DNA from: Lentisphaerales bacterium
Lineage (GTDB): Bacteria > Verrucomicrobiota > Lentisphaeria > Lentisphaerales > Lentisphaeraceae
Direction of reading: 5' to 3'
Length of the DNA: 64,000 nucleotides
NCBI GenBank assembly: GCA_022446985.1
Contig: JAKVBD010000006.1
Span: forward strand, 1 to 64,000
Under the pieces are notes generated by a model. That model made no database searches. It had not been told where the DNA came from and was given only the letters and a program-made list of their open reading frames with translations. Position numbers and translations under genes: made by a program. The stretch's first letter is position 1, and each line of letters starts with the position of its first letter. This document shows, piece by piece, positions 55,668 to 64,000 of this stretch.

Positions 55668-56549
55668 TTACCTTGCTTGTAAGGCTGAAGCAATTTTATC
55701 CATAGTTGTGCTGCTTCCACTTCCCTGAACCACAATATTCCCCTTTGAATCAACCAGTGTTAAAGAAGGAATATAACGCTGTCCATATTTCTCCAGGTTA
55801 GCCGTCCCTCTGGAATTATAAGATATCGCCGGCCATGGCATCTTTTTACTTTTCATATAATTGAACATAGCTGAATCATTTTTATCGCCGCTGACTAAAA
55901 CAACTCCACAATTTAAATTATTAAAAATTGCATTAGAACTGACTAGGCTAGGAGTGAACTTTTGGCATGGTGGGCACCACGATGCAGAAAAATACAGTAG
56001 TGTATACTTCTTCGAAGAAATACCACCATCGCCTTTCTTACCATTAGCCATAACCAGAGTCGACTTAAAATTCTTCACAAATGGATTATCATAACTAACC
56101 TTGGGGGCTAGCTGATTTCCTACTGCTGCCTGACTCTTTCGTTTTTTAAGATAAGCCTGCATTTTAGAATAATTCGAAGCCAACTTGTGATCAAAGCCAA
56201 TCTTCTCACCTTCTTCTTTAGACAAATCCTTTATGCTAATCAATTCTAAACCATTTTTAGAGTACAAATGTACTTTTAGTGGGCTCCAATCCATAACTTC
56301 AGCATTTTCATAAACTTTGCCAGCAAGTGTTGTCACTGTTACACGAGTATTTAAAATACCATCTTTTATTTCTCTAATTTGAGTTTTTATTTCTGATATC
56401 TTTTGGCGAATTCTCTGTTGTCTAATTTCTTCTTCTGAAGGCCCTGTCTTAACTACTTTTTTGGGAGATATCTTTTTGTTTGAAGGAGGCTTTGTTTGAT
56501 CACATGAAACTAAAGAAAGAAGTATAATTAAAGGAATCGCTATTCTCAT
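55668..56549 (-). CDS. Thioredoxin-fold lipoprotein (TlpA/nucleoredoxin-like)
   Basis: A 293-residue lipoprotein (lipobox LVSC, cysteine 16). A charged helical segment (about 40-60) is followed by an SHD1-like beta part (VTVTTLAGKVYENAEVMDWS, LELISIKDLSKE) and a C-terminal thioredoxin domain with the redox pair in LLYFSASWCPPCQKFTPSLV (WCPPC) and a cis-proline block RYIPSLTLVDSKGN. Extracytoplasmic, likely a thiol oxidoreductase. Convergent with nirBD but not functionally linked to it as far as sequence shows. Confidence 0.8.
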   Translation of the reverse strand: MRIAIPLIILLSLVSCDQTKPPSNKKISPKKVVKTGPSEEEIRQQRIRQKISEIKTQIREIKDGILNTRVTVTTLAGKVYENAEVMDWSPLKVHLYSKNGLELISIKDLSKEEGEKIGFDHKLASNYSKMQAYLKKRKSQAAVGNQLAPKVSYDNPFVKNFKSTLVMANGKKGDGGISSKKYTLLYFSASWCPPCQKFTPSLVSSNAIFNNLNCGVVLVSGDKNDSAMFNYMKSKKMPWPAISYNSRGTANLEKYGQRYIPSLTLVDSKGNIVVQGSGSSTTMDKIASALQAR

Positions 56550-56968
56550 AAGTCACTTTTATTTTTCATTTTGTAACTAGATTATAGAGATTTATTAGGT
56601 ATAAGACCAGAACAATCTTTTTAATTTGAATTAATCTTAACTATAGTGAAATCATGGTGAGACTTCATTCAGTCAAAAATATTCAACAGTAACTGTAGCC
56701 TCCAAGCTAATAATTGTCTCAATTTGCCTATAGACCAACATTGAACTCTCCTTTTCAAAGACTTTTAGGCAACATAGCTAACTATCCTTTAAAAATTTGA
56801 AAGATTAGATACGAGATCAATGGATAATTTGTCCATTAAAAGCGCTATAATTCATACTCTTGACAAATATACCTATAGACTCATTACTACTGCTTTATTC
56901 AACTTAGCTATTGATATTTTAGAGGCTTGCCTGTTTCATAAGTAACAATGAATTTTAAGGTAGTGGTA
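56550..56968. other. Divergent intergenic region
   Basis: About 420 AT-rich bases between two divergent secreted-protein genes. No open frame, repeat or hairpin stood out; it presumably contains both promoters. Confidence 0.4.
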
Positions 56969-58909
56969 ATGCGTATATTTCTTCTTTCGTTTTTTATTTT
57001 TACACTTGTCTCTTTTTCACAAGAATATGAGAAAATTAAAAGGCGTATTCCACCTAAAGGAATAAACCTCCTTGAAGATGAAACTAAACAAATTCAACAA
57101 AAGCTAACTCTACTTAAATCAAAACTGGCTGAAATCTCTTCAAGCGAGAAGGCTGAAGCAGAGATCTTTTATAAAGCTGTTGACTTCGCTTTACAAAATG
57201 GTGAATTTTACAAAAAGAAACAAGACTTTGAGAAAGCTCTTAGAATTCTGGATGAAGGTTTAAACAGAACTACTGCTTTGGCAAATTCCCAAAGAACATG
57301 GCAAATTAAGTCAGGGAAGACTGTTCGTGCTTTCTACTCTAAAATTGATGGTTCCCCTCAACCATATATACTTGAAATCCCCGAAGGCTTAGATCTTACA
57401 AAACCTCTTCCTTTACTTGTTTGGTTACATGGTCGAGGAGATAAAATTACCGACATGCACTTCATGGACAAAGGGCTTTCTGGCAACATAAAATACCCCA
57501 ATGAAAAAGCTATTACAATTCACCCATTCGGAAGACAGTGTATAGGCTATAAGTCTGCAGGAGAAATCGATGTTCTGGAAGCTATTGAACATGTTACGAC
57601 TAATTACCCTGTTAATGAAAATAAAATTGCTATGATGGGCTTTTCAATGGGAGGGGCTGGTGCCTGGCACTTAGGTGCACACTATACGGACAAGTGGGCT
57701 GTCGTTCATACAGGAGCCGGCTTTGCAGAAACTAAAGAATACACCAAGCTCAAAAAAGAAAATTACCCAGCTGTATATGAACAAACTCTTTGGGGACTTT
57801 ACGATGTTCCAAACTACTCTAGAAATTTTCTAAATATCCCTCTCGTTGCTTATAGTGGAGAAAAAGACAAACAGATACAGGCGGCTCAGGTCATGGAAAG
57901 AGAATTCAAGAAGCACGGCATAACCCTGAATCACATAATAGGTTCGAACATGGGCCATCAATATGATCCAGAATCCCAAAAGAAAATCAATACTACAGTA
58001 AGAAAAGCGCTTCGGAAAAGAACTGCCGAAACACCTTTAAAAATCCACCTCCAAACTAGAACTCTTAGATACCCAAAAATGTACTGGCTCATAGTAGAAG
58101 GACTTGATGAACACTGGCAGGATTCAACAGTTGATGCTGAGATTAAAACTCCAATGACAATGGAGCTGAAAACTAATAATATCTCTGCCCTCACCTTAAA
58201 TCTTCCTTGGAAAGACAAAGCATCTTATCCCCCAGGTTTTGAAATTGTCATTGATGGGCAATCCATCAAACTTACAAAACAAAAAAATACAATCTTCTTA
58301 AGCAAAAAAGCAAATTGGCAAATTCTTGACTCACACAGTCAAGAACTGAGGAAAAAACCTTACTTACAAGGCCCCATTTACGACGTATATAAAGCGCCTT
58401 TCATAGTTGTCATACCTACAGATGAAAGTCATAATCAACAGATCGACAAATGGGTAAAGTTTGAAATAGAGCACCTCAAAGACCGCTGGAGAGAACTCTT
58501 CAGAGGAAACCTACCCATAAAGAAAGATACTGAAGTCACTGAAAGTGATATTAAAGATTATAACCTTATCTTATGGGGTTCGCCCAAATCAAATAAAATA
58601 ATCCAGCGAGTGATCAATAAAACTCCTATTTTCTGGGACGCTTCTTCACTCAAAGTAAATAACAAAAACTATGATACCTCAAAAAATATCCCTGCATTTA
58701 TTTACCCAAATCCGGAAAATCGGGAAAAATATATCGTCATCAATTGTGACCCAACTTTTAGAGAAAATCACGACAGAACCAATTCTCTTCAAAATCCAAA
58801 ATTACCGGACTGGGTTGTTTTTGACCTAACTCAAGCACCAAATGGCGACTCCGCTGGGAACGTAGTCGATGCAGATTTCTTTGATGAAAAGTGGCAGTTT
58901 AAAAAGTAA
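56969..58909 (+). CDS. Secreted esterase (PHB-depolymerase/LpqC-like) with long C-terminal region
   Basis: A 646-residue exported protein. Signal peptide at about 1-17 (MRIFLLSFFIFTLVSFSQ); a coiled-coil stretch (about 30-85, many Lys/Glu/Leu); an alpha/beta-hydrolase at about 125-340 with LPLLVWLHGRGDKITDMHFM, ENKIAMMGFSMGGAGAWHL (nucleophile GFSMGG) and NMGHQYDP as a histidine candidate. The last 270 residues (IKTPMTMELKTNNISALTLN, IVINCDPTFRENHDRTNSLQ) resemble the extra region in large planctomycete/lentisphaeral peptidase-S9-like proteins. The start at 56969 has AAGG upstream and gives a proper signal peptide; ATG 56948 does not. Substrate unknown. Confidence 0.8.
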   Translation: MRIFLLSFFIFTLVSFSQEYEKIKRRIPPKGINLLEDETKQIQQKLTLLKSKLAEISSSEKAEAEIFYKAVDFALQNGEFYKKKQDFEKALRILDEGLNRTTALANSQRTWQIKSGKTVRAFYSKIDGSPQPYILEIPEGLDLTKPLPLLVWLHGRGDKITDMHFMDKGLSGNIKYPNEKAITIHPFGRQCIGYKSAGEIDVLEAIEHVTTNYPVNENKIAMMGFSMGGAGAWHLGAHYTDKWAVVHTGAGFAETKEYTKLKKENYPAVYEQTLWGLYDVPNYSRNFLNIPLVAYSGEKDKQIQAAQVMEREFKKHGITLNHIIGSNMGHQYDPESQKKINTTVRKALRKRTAETPLKIHLQTRTLRYPKMYWLIVEGLDEHWQDSTVDAEIKTPMTMELKTNNISALTLNLPWKDKASYPPGFEIVIDGQSIKLTKQKNTIFLSKKANWQILDSHSQELRKKPYLQGPIYDVYKAPFIVVIPTDESHNQQIDKWVKFEIEHLKDRWRELFRGNLPIKKDTEVTESDIKDYNLILWGSPKSNKIIQRVINKTPIFWDASSLKVNNKNYDTSKNIPAFIYPNPENREKYIVINCDPTFRENHDRTNSLQNPKLPDWVVFDLTQAPNGDSAGNVVDADFFDEKWQFKK

Positions 58910-58918
58910 TATGGAGCA

Positions 58919-58970
58919 CCGAGCACCAGCTCGGCAAAGCAACTCTATGGAACTCCGAGCACCAGCTCGG
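58919..58970 (+). repeat. Two REP palindromes downstream of the RAYT gene
   Basis: CCGAGCACCAGCTCGG at 58919-58934 and 58955-58970; the second is preceded by GGAACT (full form GGAACTCCGAGCACCAGC and on). Each forms a 6-bp stem with a 4-base loop. They are in inverted orientation to the copies upstream of the RAYT gene. Confidence 0.85.
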
Positions 58971-58975
58971 TTTAA

Positions 58976-59608
58976 TCAACTATCGTCATACGCACTCGAC
59001 CACATCCAGTCCGATGAATTTTCGCATAATCCTGCCTTAACTGGATTATTATGAATATAATCGATTACATAATTATAATGATCTACACTTCTAATAAAGC
59101 GATCAAAATAATCTCTCATCCAAAGAGGATGACCTTCTAAAATACCAAGACCTAACTCTTGATTATGCTTCTTTGCCCAACGCCCAGTATATGATTTCCA
59201 TGATTGAAGAATCTTGCCAAGACTCTCTTTTTGATTAATTAAAACATGAACATGATTCGGCATGACACACCAAGCAACAAGGTCATATTTTTTACCATGA
59301 TGTATTTTTAAAGTTTCCTGTAGAGTTTTGGCCATGGAAGTGTTACCCAAAGCGCAACATCCATATCCTGAGTCCAAATACTTTTCGACCAGCCTGGCTT
59401 TTTCTCCACTTGTATTCTCAACATCAAACCTGATGAGTTCATCAAGTACAGATTGCGGCAAACTATCCGACAAGCGAAAGGTAATAAACTGATAAGTTTC
59501 CAGTTGATCGAAGTGAGGAATGAATCCCCTATTATACCAACCTTTACTTTCTCCGAGCTGGGGCTCGGGATTCCAGAAAGATGATAAATCGTCATTATTG
59601 TAATTCAT
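58976..59608 (-). CDS. REP-associated tyrosine transposase (RAYT)
   Basis: A 210-residue Y1/HUH transposase of the IS200-like RAYT group, which cuts single-stranded DNA at REP hairpins. The HUH motif is in AWCVMPNHVHVLINQK (H-V-H); the catalytic tyrosine is probably in SLGKILQSWKSYTGRWAKKH; SVDHYNYVIDYIHNNPVKAG is the conserved C-terminal block. REP palindromes lie on both sides, in inverse orientation, and one (59553-59568) lies inside the coding sequence, specifying the NPEPQLG residues near the N-terminus. There is no partner gene and no terminal repeats of a classic IS. Frame intact, so it may be active. Confidence 0.9.
   Translation of the reverse strand: MNYNNDDLSSFWNPEPQLGESKGWYNRGFIPHFDQLETYQFITFRLSDSLPQSVLDELIRFDVENTSGEKARLVEKYLDSGYGCCALGNTSMAKTLQETLKIHHGKKYDLVAWCVMPNHVHVLINQKESLGKILQSWKSYTGRWAKKHNQELGLGILEGHPLWMRDYFDRFIRSVDHYNYVIDYIHNNPVKAGLCENSSDWMWSSAYDDS
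59553..59568 (-). repeat. REP palindrome inside the RAYT coding region
   Basis: CCGAGCTGGGGCTCGG, the same stem as the other copies, followed by GATTCCAGAAAG; compare CTCGGAGTTCCAGAAAG after the copy at 59673-59688. It encodes part of the RAYT N-terminus in frame. Confidence 0.85.
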
Positions 59609-59638
59609 ATTGTGCCCTTAAATGAATTACTTATTATA

Positions 59639-59688
59639 CCGAGCTGGGGCTCGGAGTTCCAGACACACTATACCGAGTTGGGGCTCGG
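59639..59688 (-). repeat. Two REP palindromes upstream of the RAYT gene
   Basis: CCGAGCTGGGGCTCGG at 59639-59654 and CCGAGTTGGGGCTCGG at 59673-59688, each preceded by TATA and followed by AGTTCCAGA. The pair forms a small tandem array with a 34-bp period between the RAYT gene and the VWA gene. Confidence 0.85.
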
Positions 59689-59701
59689 AGTTCCAGAAAG
59701 G

Positions 59702-62674
59702 TTATTTTTTGTCTCTTTTCTTTTTCATGGCTAAGAGACGTGAAGTTGTGTTTTCCGGAACAGAAGTTTCTTCTTTAGGTTCACTTTGTTCAACCGACTT
59801 CTTCGACTCTGAAGTTAAAGGCTTGTCTGAAGCCAAATTAGGCCGTCGTCGAATATTAACCTCCATGGGCTTTTCAGCTTCACGCAATGACTGTTTTCTT
59901 TTGAGAAGAGCTCCCATAGTTTCAGTGCTTTCTTTCTGCTTATTTCTACCGAGAAGCTCCATGAAGTACTCCTTATCCACCTGAACTCGGCGAATAGCAA
60001 CATCAAGAGGAATTAAACAAGCTAATATCAGAAGAAGAATATCATAAAATGGCTGGGAACTTTGTTTAATTTCACGAGGAGCATTAAATATTTCTTGACC
60101 TGTAGTATTATCATCCAGCATACGGCCGCCAGTGCGATTTACCAGCTTTTCCAAATCTTTCATATTTGAGGAAAACTTAAGATATTCTACAGAGTATGGG
60201 ACAGTAATACCTCCAAAAACCTGTTCATCACGAGTCGGACCTTTAGCGACAGCAAAAACCTGGTAATTACCCTCGCCTGTCAGATCAAAATTTGCCTGGT
60301 ATCTTCTAGGAGCAATTTGTTTAAACTCTACATCGATTTGTTTACCATCTGGTCTCGAAACTTTAGCTCCAATCTGCAAAAACTCATCATTCGTATGAAA
60401 GTCTTCAAGAACAACCGTTGCTTTCGCTCCTGAATAATCGGTTCTCATCCTGAGACTACCTTCACGACTTACCCGTGAAATACTGACAATTGTCTGTTTG
60501 ATAAACGGCAATGCTTTGTCCCAACTTAGCCAGTCACGCCCCCAGCGTGGAGAAAGGTCTGAAGTAAAAGCTGCTGACTTACCGATGCCAAAACTTCCTA
60601 TTGCTAAAATTGGATCTAATTGTTCCTTATCCGGACCACGGAGTATAGTACGACAGCGGCGAGGATCAGGCTTAGCGGAAACTATAACATAACCATGTAA
60701 TTCAGGCAGAGTCTCAATCCCTTTGAGAAGAGAACCGTCGTTAAATTCAACTTTGGGAACAAAAGTCTTATTTTGAATCATACTTTTCTTAAGAGTCTTG
60801 GCTTCTTTAATGAAGATAGAAGGCAATGCTTTAGGATTCTTTGGATGATAAAAACGCCCACCTGTACTACTGGCGATCAACTGCATGGGCTTCACAAATT
60901 GGCCTTGGTGAAAACCATCCACAAGCACAGTAGAAATTGTTATTTTATCTTTTTTGTAGTCTGCCAAAAGTTTAGGCGTTGGTGGACTTGGGTCTCCATC
61001 CGAGATAATGATCACATGCTTCTGAGCAGCATCGCTGGCTTTAAGAGCATTATAAGCCATCTGCATGGTCCCCTGAAAGTAAGGCATATCCAAAAGCTCA
61101 GCATTATTAATTTTCTTAACCATTTCAGAATACTGGCTTACCGGAGTTAAAGGGAAAATCCACGAGTCATTGCCATCCCAGGAAAGAACTCCGGCTTCAT
61201 CTTGTGAACTGAGGACACGAATTGATGCTTTGGCAATCCTTTTCCCCCACGTATTACCGTCTTCAAATTCACAGGTGTGAAGAATGACAGCCAAAGCCCC
61301 TTTCGGCATAACCTTCTTGTTTGAGATATCCATATCGACTGGCAGGGCTTCTTCAATTGCAGTGTGATGATACCCTCCAGGTCCATAGCTATTCTCTCCG
61401 CCAATCATCAAGAATCCAGTCCCCTGATTGTAGACTGCGTCTCGACATGCCTGCATCTGTAAAGAGTCTAACTCATCTGCAGGAACATTGACGTAGATAA
61501 TACAATCATAAGGCTGTAGTGAAATGGCATCGCGTGGAAGCTCAAAAGACTGAATAACTTTGACATTTCTACCGGCATCTTGAATAGCCTGAGAAAGCAA
61601 CTTCCAATCGCGTTCATCGCCATCTGGTGAAGTCACAACCAGAACCTGGCCTTTCCCTTGAAGAAAAATTGAATTAATGGCTATATTATTTTCTTCCCAG
61701 CTGTCTTTTCCTTCTGGAAGTTCGATAACTGCTTTGTATTCATAAAAGCCTTTGGCTCTAAGATGAAGAGGCATAGTGTAGCGATTCTTGCCAGCATTAA
61801 AATCAACATCATCTTCATGTAGTAGCTCATTATTCTCGTAAAGCTTTAATTTACCTTTTCCTGCACGCAAAGATGACAAAATGACATTGGCTTCGTAGGT
61901 TTCCCCGATTTTGACGTCAACTGGCAAGTGTAACCTTTCGAGCCAAACTTCATCTTTAAAACTAAAATCAACAGGTAAAACATCTACTGCAATTTTGCGG
62001 GACTGTAATTCATCTACGACTCTACTAATATCGCCTGTAGTTGATGATCCATCTGATATCAAAACTATACGTCCATTGCGCTCTTCGGGAATCATCGCCG
62101 AAGCAAGTGAAAGCGCTTTTTCGACATCTGTGCCATCTTTGGGAAGACTGGTTAGTGAAGTAATTCTTTCGAAAGCAAATGCCTTTCTGGGAGGAAGCTC
62201 AACTGACGCATCGTTACCAAACACCAATAAGCCCGCTTCATCTTTGGGTGGTCGGTCAGCCACTGTGTGAGCCATATATTGCAAAGCTTCATCGCGCATT
62301 TCAGGGCCAATTGAGTCAGATAAGTCGACGGCATACATAACTGTCAGACCTTCATTTTCCTGAAGGGTACGAGGATCAGCTAATAAAGTGATGAAACAAC
62401 CAGCCAAAAGAAGGCGGGTAAAAATAGCTGTTTGCAGGCGTTTTCCTAAAAGGCCCGAATAGCCTTGAATCCCCATCCACCAAAACCATGGTGTTATGAT
62501 CGTTAACCAGAAAGCTTTTGGGTTAGAAAAAATAACTATTTTTGAAAAATAGAGCCAGAGAATAAATACTAAAAATAATGTCAAAAATAAAATTAATGAG
62601 CCAAGCGAAGACCATGAAAAATCCTTCCTCTTAGGAAGAATGATCTGTTCTCCAAATTGTCGTAGTTTCTGCAT
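59702..62674 (-). CDS. Large VWA-domain membrane protein with C-terminal helix
   Basis: A 990-residue protein. Two to three N-terminal membrane helices (about 25-100); a first VWA domain (YAVDLSDSIG, MIDAS DxSDS at about 117-121; VLISDGSSTTGDIS); a CARDB-like beta region (VDVKIGETYEANVILSS); a glutamine-amidotransferase-like domain (VLVVTSPDGDERDWKLLSQA; GFLMIGGENSYGPGGYHHTA); a second VWA-like stretch (HVIIISDGDPSPPTPKLLAD) and, near 885-905, a last hydrophobic segment (FYDILLLILACLIPLDVAI) with a basic, serine/glutamate-rich tail. This is the planctomycete/verrucomicrobial BatA-like architecture. It may form part of a Bat-type or MoxR-linked complex, but no such partner genes are in the window. 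Function unknown. Confidence 0.8.
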   Translation of the reverse strand: MQKLRQFGEQIILPKRKDFSWSSLGSLILFLTLFLVFILWLYFSKIVIFSNPKAFWLTIITPWFWWMGIQGYSGLLGKRLQTAIFTRLLLAGCFITLLADPRTLQENEGLTVMYAVDLSDSIGPEMRDEALQYMAHTVADRPPKDEAGLLVFGNDASVELPPRKAFAFERITSLTSLPKDGTDVEKALSLASAMIPEERNGRIVLISDGSSTTGDISRVVDELQSRKIAVDVLPVDFSFKDEVWLERLHLPVDVKIGETYEANVILSSLRAGKGKLKLYENNELLHEDDVDFNAGKNRYTMPLHLRAKGFYEYKAVIELPEGKDSWEENNIAINSIFLQGKGQVLVVTSPDGDERDWKLLSQAIQDAGRNVKVIQSFELPRDAISLQPYDCIIYVNVPADELDSLQMQACRDAVYNQGTGFLMIGGENSYGPGGYHHTAIEEALPVDMDISNKKVMPKGALAVILHTCEFEDGNTWGKRIAKASIRVLSSQDEAGVLSWDGNDSWIFPLTPVSQYSEMVKKINNAELLDMPYFQGTMQMAYNALKASDAAQKHVIIISDGDPSPPTPKLLADYKKDKITISTVLVDGFHQGQFVKPMQLIASSTGGRFYHPKNPKALPSIFIKEAKTLKKSMIQNKTFVPKVEFNDGSLLKGIETLPELHGYVIVSAKPDPRRCRTILRGPDKEQLDPILAIGSFGIGKSAAFTSDLSPRWGRDWLSWDKALPFIKQTIVSISRVSREGSLRMRTDYSGAKATVVLEDFHTNDEFLQIGAKVSRPDGKQIDVEFKQIAPRRYQANFDLTGEGNYQVFAVAKGPTRDEQVFGGITVPYSVEYLKFSSNMKDLEKLVNRTGGRMLDDNTTGQEIFNAPREIKQSSQPFYDILLLILACLIPLDVAIRRVQVDKEYFMELLGRNKQKESTETMGALLKRKQSLREAEKPMEVNIRRRPNLASDKPLTSESKKSVEQSEPKEETSVPENTTSRLLAMKKKRDKK

Positions 62675-62759
62675 GTAGCCCTCAAATTATGACATTCGAA
62701 AATACTATAGCTTAACCCATATTAATTTCCCGTAGAATTGAGCATTATTAAAGCTGCTG

Positions 62760-62785
62760 TTTGAGGGCTAGCAAAAGCCCTCAAA
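62760..62785 (-). terminator. Hairpin after the PepSY-TM gene
   Basis: TTTGAGGGCT and AGCCCTCAAA form a 10-bp stem with a 6-base loop, 7 nt beyond the stop of the 62793 gene on the minus strand. No long T-run follows on that strand. Confidence 0.5.
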
Positions 62786-62792
62786 TAAAAGT

Positions 62793-64000
62793 TTAAGCTC
62801 GGCGTTTCATCATGTTTCCGGTTACGGCAACAAAACCAATCAATACACAGAAAAGCATAAGGACAATATTCCTGCCATCCTTGCCCAGGAAATCGAGGAA
62901 ATGGGCCTTGTGAAAGTAAGCGAAAGAAAAACCTTCTGCACTTTTTAAAGGGGTTACCTTCAAAGCCAGTTTCTGGCTGGAGGTTTCGACATAGACTCTT
63001 TCTGGAAAGTCTTTGAATGTCGCTTTCCAGACCTGGAGCCGTTTATTTACAAAACCATACTCACCAGCAAAACGGGTAATGAGCTTTAAGTCTTGAAGGT
63101 CTTCTGCTTTCTTACCCATAAATTCACTGGCCAGTAATGCAGCTGCGTCTGTTTCTGAAAGCTTTTTATCTTCTGTTAAGCTTAAGTAGTCAATAGTTTG
63201 TCGCACAGGAGAGCGTCGCTCCCGGCTATTAGCTCCTTCTCCTTTAGATTTTACCGGCGAGGCGTTGATGCTCCTGACAACTCGCAAATATTGCTCTCCA
63301 TTGATTATGGCTGTTGAGGCACCTCTTAAGCCTGACTTATTCTTTAACAGATCTGCAAAATTATTCTGCCACTTATCGAGATTCAAAGTAGGGGCTTTGG
63401 CAAAACCTTTTTTCATATTGACTGTCTTAACTGCCATATGAAACAAGCCACTGAAAGTCAGGCTGAAAATAACTATTGAAGAAGCTAAGCCTATGTAACG
63501 GTGCCACTGACGCATGCCGGTTCTTTTTTTCTTCCATGTTTTAAAGAAGAAAAGCAAACCTGTACTCGTTACAAATGCCAGGATCAACATAAAGACAGTC
63601 GTCACAATTAACTTAAAAACTGGATAATTATCCAAAACACTTAAATTGTGAAACAATTTAAAAGTCAAAGACATGCCATCTTTTAATTGATTGCCAACAG
63701 TTCCCAACCGCGAAGATCTTGTGTGAATGTAATAATCTTCGCCGTCAGCAAAACTTACCTTTTGAACGGGTAATAATCTATTAATAAACGGGTAACGATA
63801 ATTGAAAGAGTTCACTTGGCTGACACTTTCAACACCAATATCTTTCTGACTAAAATGCTTCGCCAAATAAGTGGCGTATTTATGATCTCCATCAGTCAAC
63901 TCTACTCCAGTCTTCGAATCTAGATATAGAGTTTGCTTACCAGAAGAAATTTGGTAATACTGACCTTCAGTAAAATTTACTAAACGAATAGCTTGAGCTT
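62793..64000 (-). CDS. PepSY-associated transmembrane protein, 5' end beyond the window
   Basis: Partial gene: the minus-strand frame is open to base 64000 (first residues AQAIRLVNFTEGQYYQISSG, then LYLDSKTGVELTDGDHKYA, a PepSY-like strand-turn pattern) and has no start in the window; the TTG at 63899 is internal. About 402 residues are visible. Membrane helices: VFKLIVTTVFMLILAFVTST, GLLFFFKTWKKKRTGMRQWH (with the conserved RxWHR-type motif, here RQWHRYIGL), ASSIVIFSLTFSGLFHMAVK and a C-terminal IVLMLFCVLIGFVAVTGNMM. A soluble PepSY domain lies between them (DKWQNNFADLLKNKSGLRGA). Homologs are flavoreductase-like or siderophore-linked inner-membrane proteins. Confidence 0.8.
   Translation of the reverse strand, partial: AQAIRLVNFTEGQYYQISSGKQTLYLDSKTGVELTDGDHKYATYLAKHFSQKDIGVESVSQVNSFNYRYPFINRLLPVQKVSFADGEDYYIHTRSSRLGTVGNQLKDGMSLTFKLFHNLSVLDNYPVFKLIVTTVFMLILAFVTSTGLLFFFKTWKKKRTGMRQWHRYIGLASSIVIFSLTFSGLFHMAVKTVNMKKGFAKAPTLNLDKWQNNFADLLKNKSGLRGASTAIINGEQYLRVVRSINASPVKSKGEGANSRERRSPVRQTIDYLSLTEDKKLSETDAAALLASEFMGKKAEDLQDLKLITRFAGEYGFVNKRLQVWKATFKDFPERVYVETSSQKLALKVTPLKSAEGFSFAYFHKAHFLDFLGKDGRNIVLMLFCVLIGFVAVTGNMMKRRA

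Noticed and set aside
1..64000. CRISPR arrays, rRNA and tRNA genes
   Set aside because: No regularly spaced direct repeats with unique spacers, and no cloverleaf with a T-arm consensus, were seen; the repeats at 19471-19722 are too few and too long for CRISPR.

Overview
The window looks like a chromosomal piece of a marine bacterium of the Lentisphaerae/Planctomycetes group, most like Lentisphaera. The evidence is the combination of formylglycine-type sulfatases (four loci), a DUF1549/DUF1553 plus DUF1501 pair, DUF1080 and PQQ-type sugar dehydrogenase genes, and a family of about 240-residue prepilin-like proteins. By eye it is moderately AT-rich. Species assignment is inference. No rRNA, tRNA or CRISPR array was recognised.

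Layout. 1-13.3 kb is catabolic: two damaged sulfatases, a cluster of small hairpins, then (minus strand) six prepilin-like genes or remnants interleaved with DUF1501, DUF1549/1553, glucose/sorbosone dehydrogenase and DUF1080 genes. 13.6-17.2 kb is a decay island: a broken cheB cut by an ISNCY-type transposase, a transposase tail and a broken histidine decarboxylase-like gene. 17.5-21.1 kb holds an SLC13/RCK-type permease, a repeat patch and an apparently intact sulfatase.

22.0-31.8 kb is the most coherent unit: a membrane-lipid module. It has a delta-9-type desaturase operon (minus strand), a plus-strand run of SDR, FAD amine-oxidase-like, DUF1365, cyclopropane synthase-like methyltransferase, DUF2878 and a MerR regulator with a B12-type sensor domain, then a minus-strand DUF523/DUF1722 and DUF2867-SDR pair. 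An identical 17-bp motif (TGAACGTTTTGAACGAT) lies in both promoter regions, placed the same way against a predicted -35/-10 pair. The regulator keeps the CarH/LitR architecture but has lost the histidines that bind cobalamin. The gene set resembles light- or singlet-oxygen-responsive lipid modules of Proteobacteria.

32-43 kb carries a decayed FHA protein, a YigZ/IMPACT protein, a DUF3592 protein, a sulfatase with a probable signal-peptide frameshift, and an envelope operon (heptosyltransferase-like GT9, rodA, rfbD, rfbB) ending at a terminator inside a convergent dioxygenase gene. 43.3-44.0 kb is another decayed prepilin. 44.3-49.9 kb is housekeeping: fabI, asd, tyrS, coaE, rho. 50-56.5 kb has lipoproteins and nirBD behind an array of ATTGT/ACAAT dyads. 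57-64 kb has a secreted esterase, a RAYT transposase with its REP palindromes, a large VWA membrane protein and a PepSY-TM protein running off the end.

A theme is gene decay: at least five genes are broken mainly by in-frame stop codons (all three stops are used), and two more loci look changed by one base in a homopolymer.
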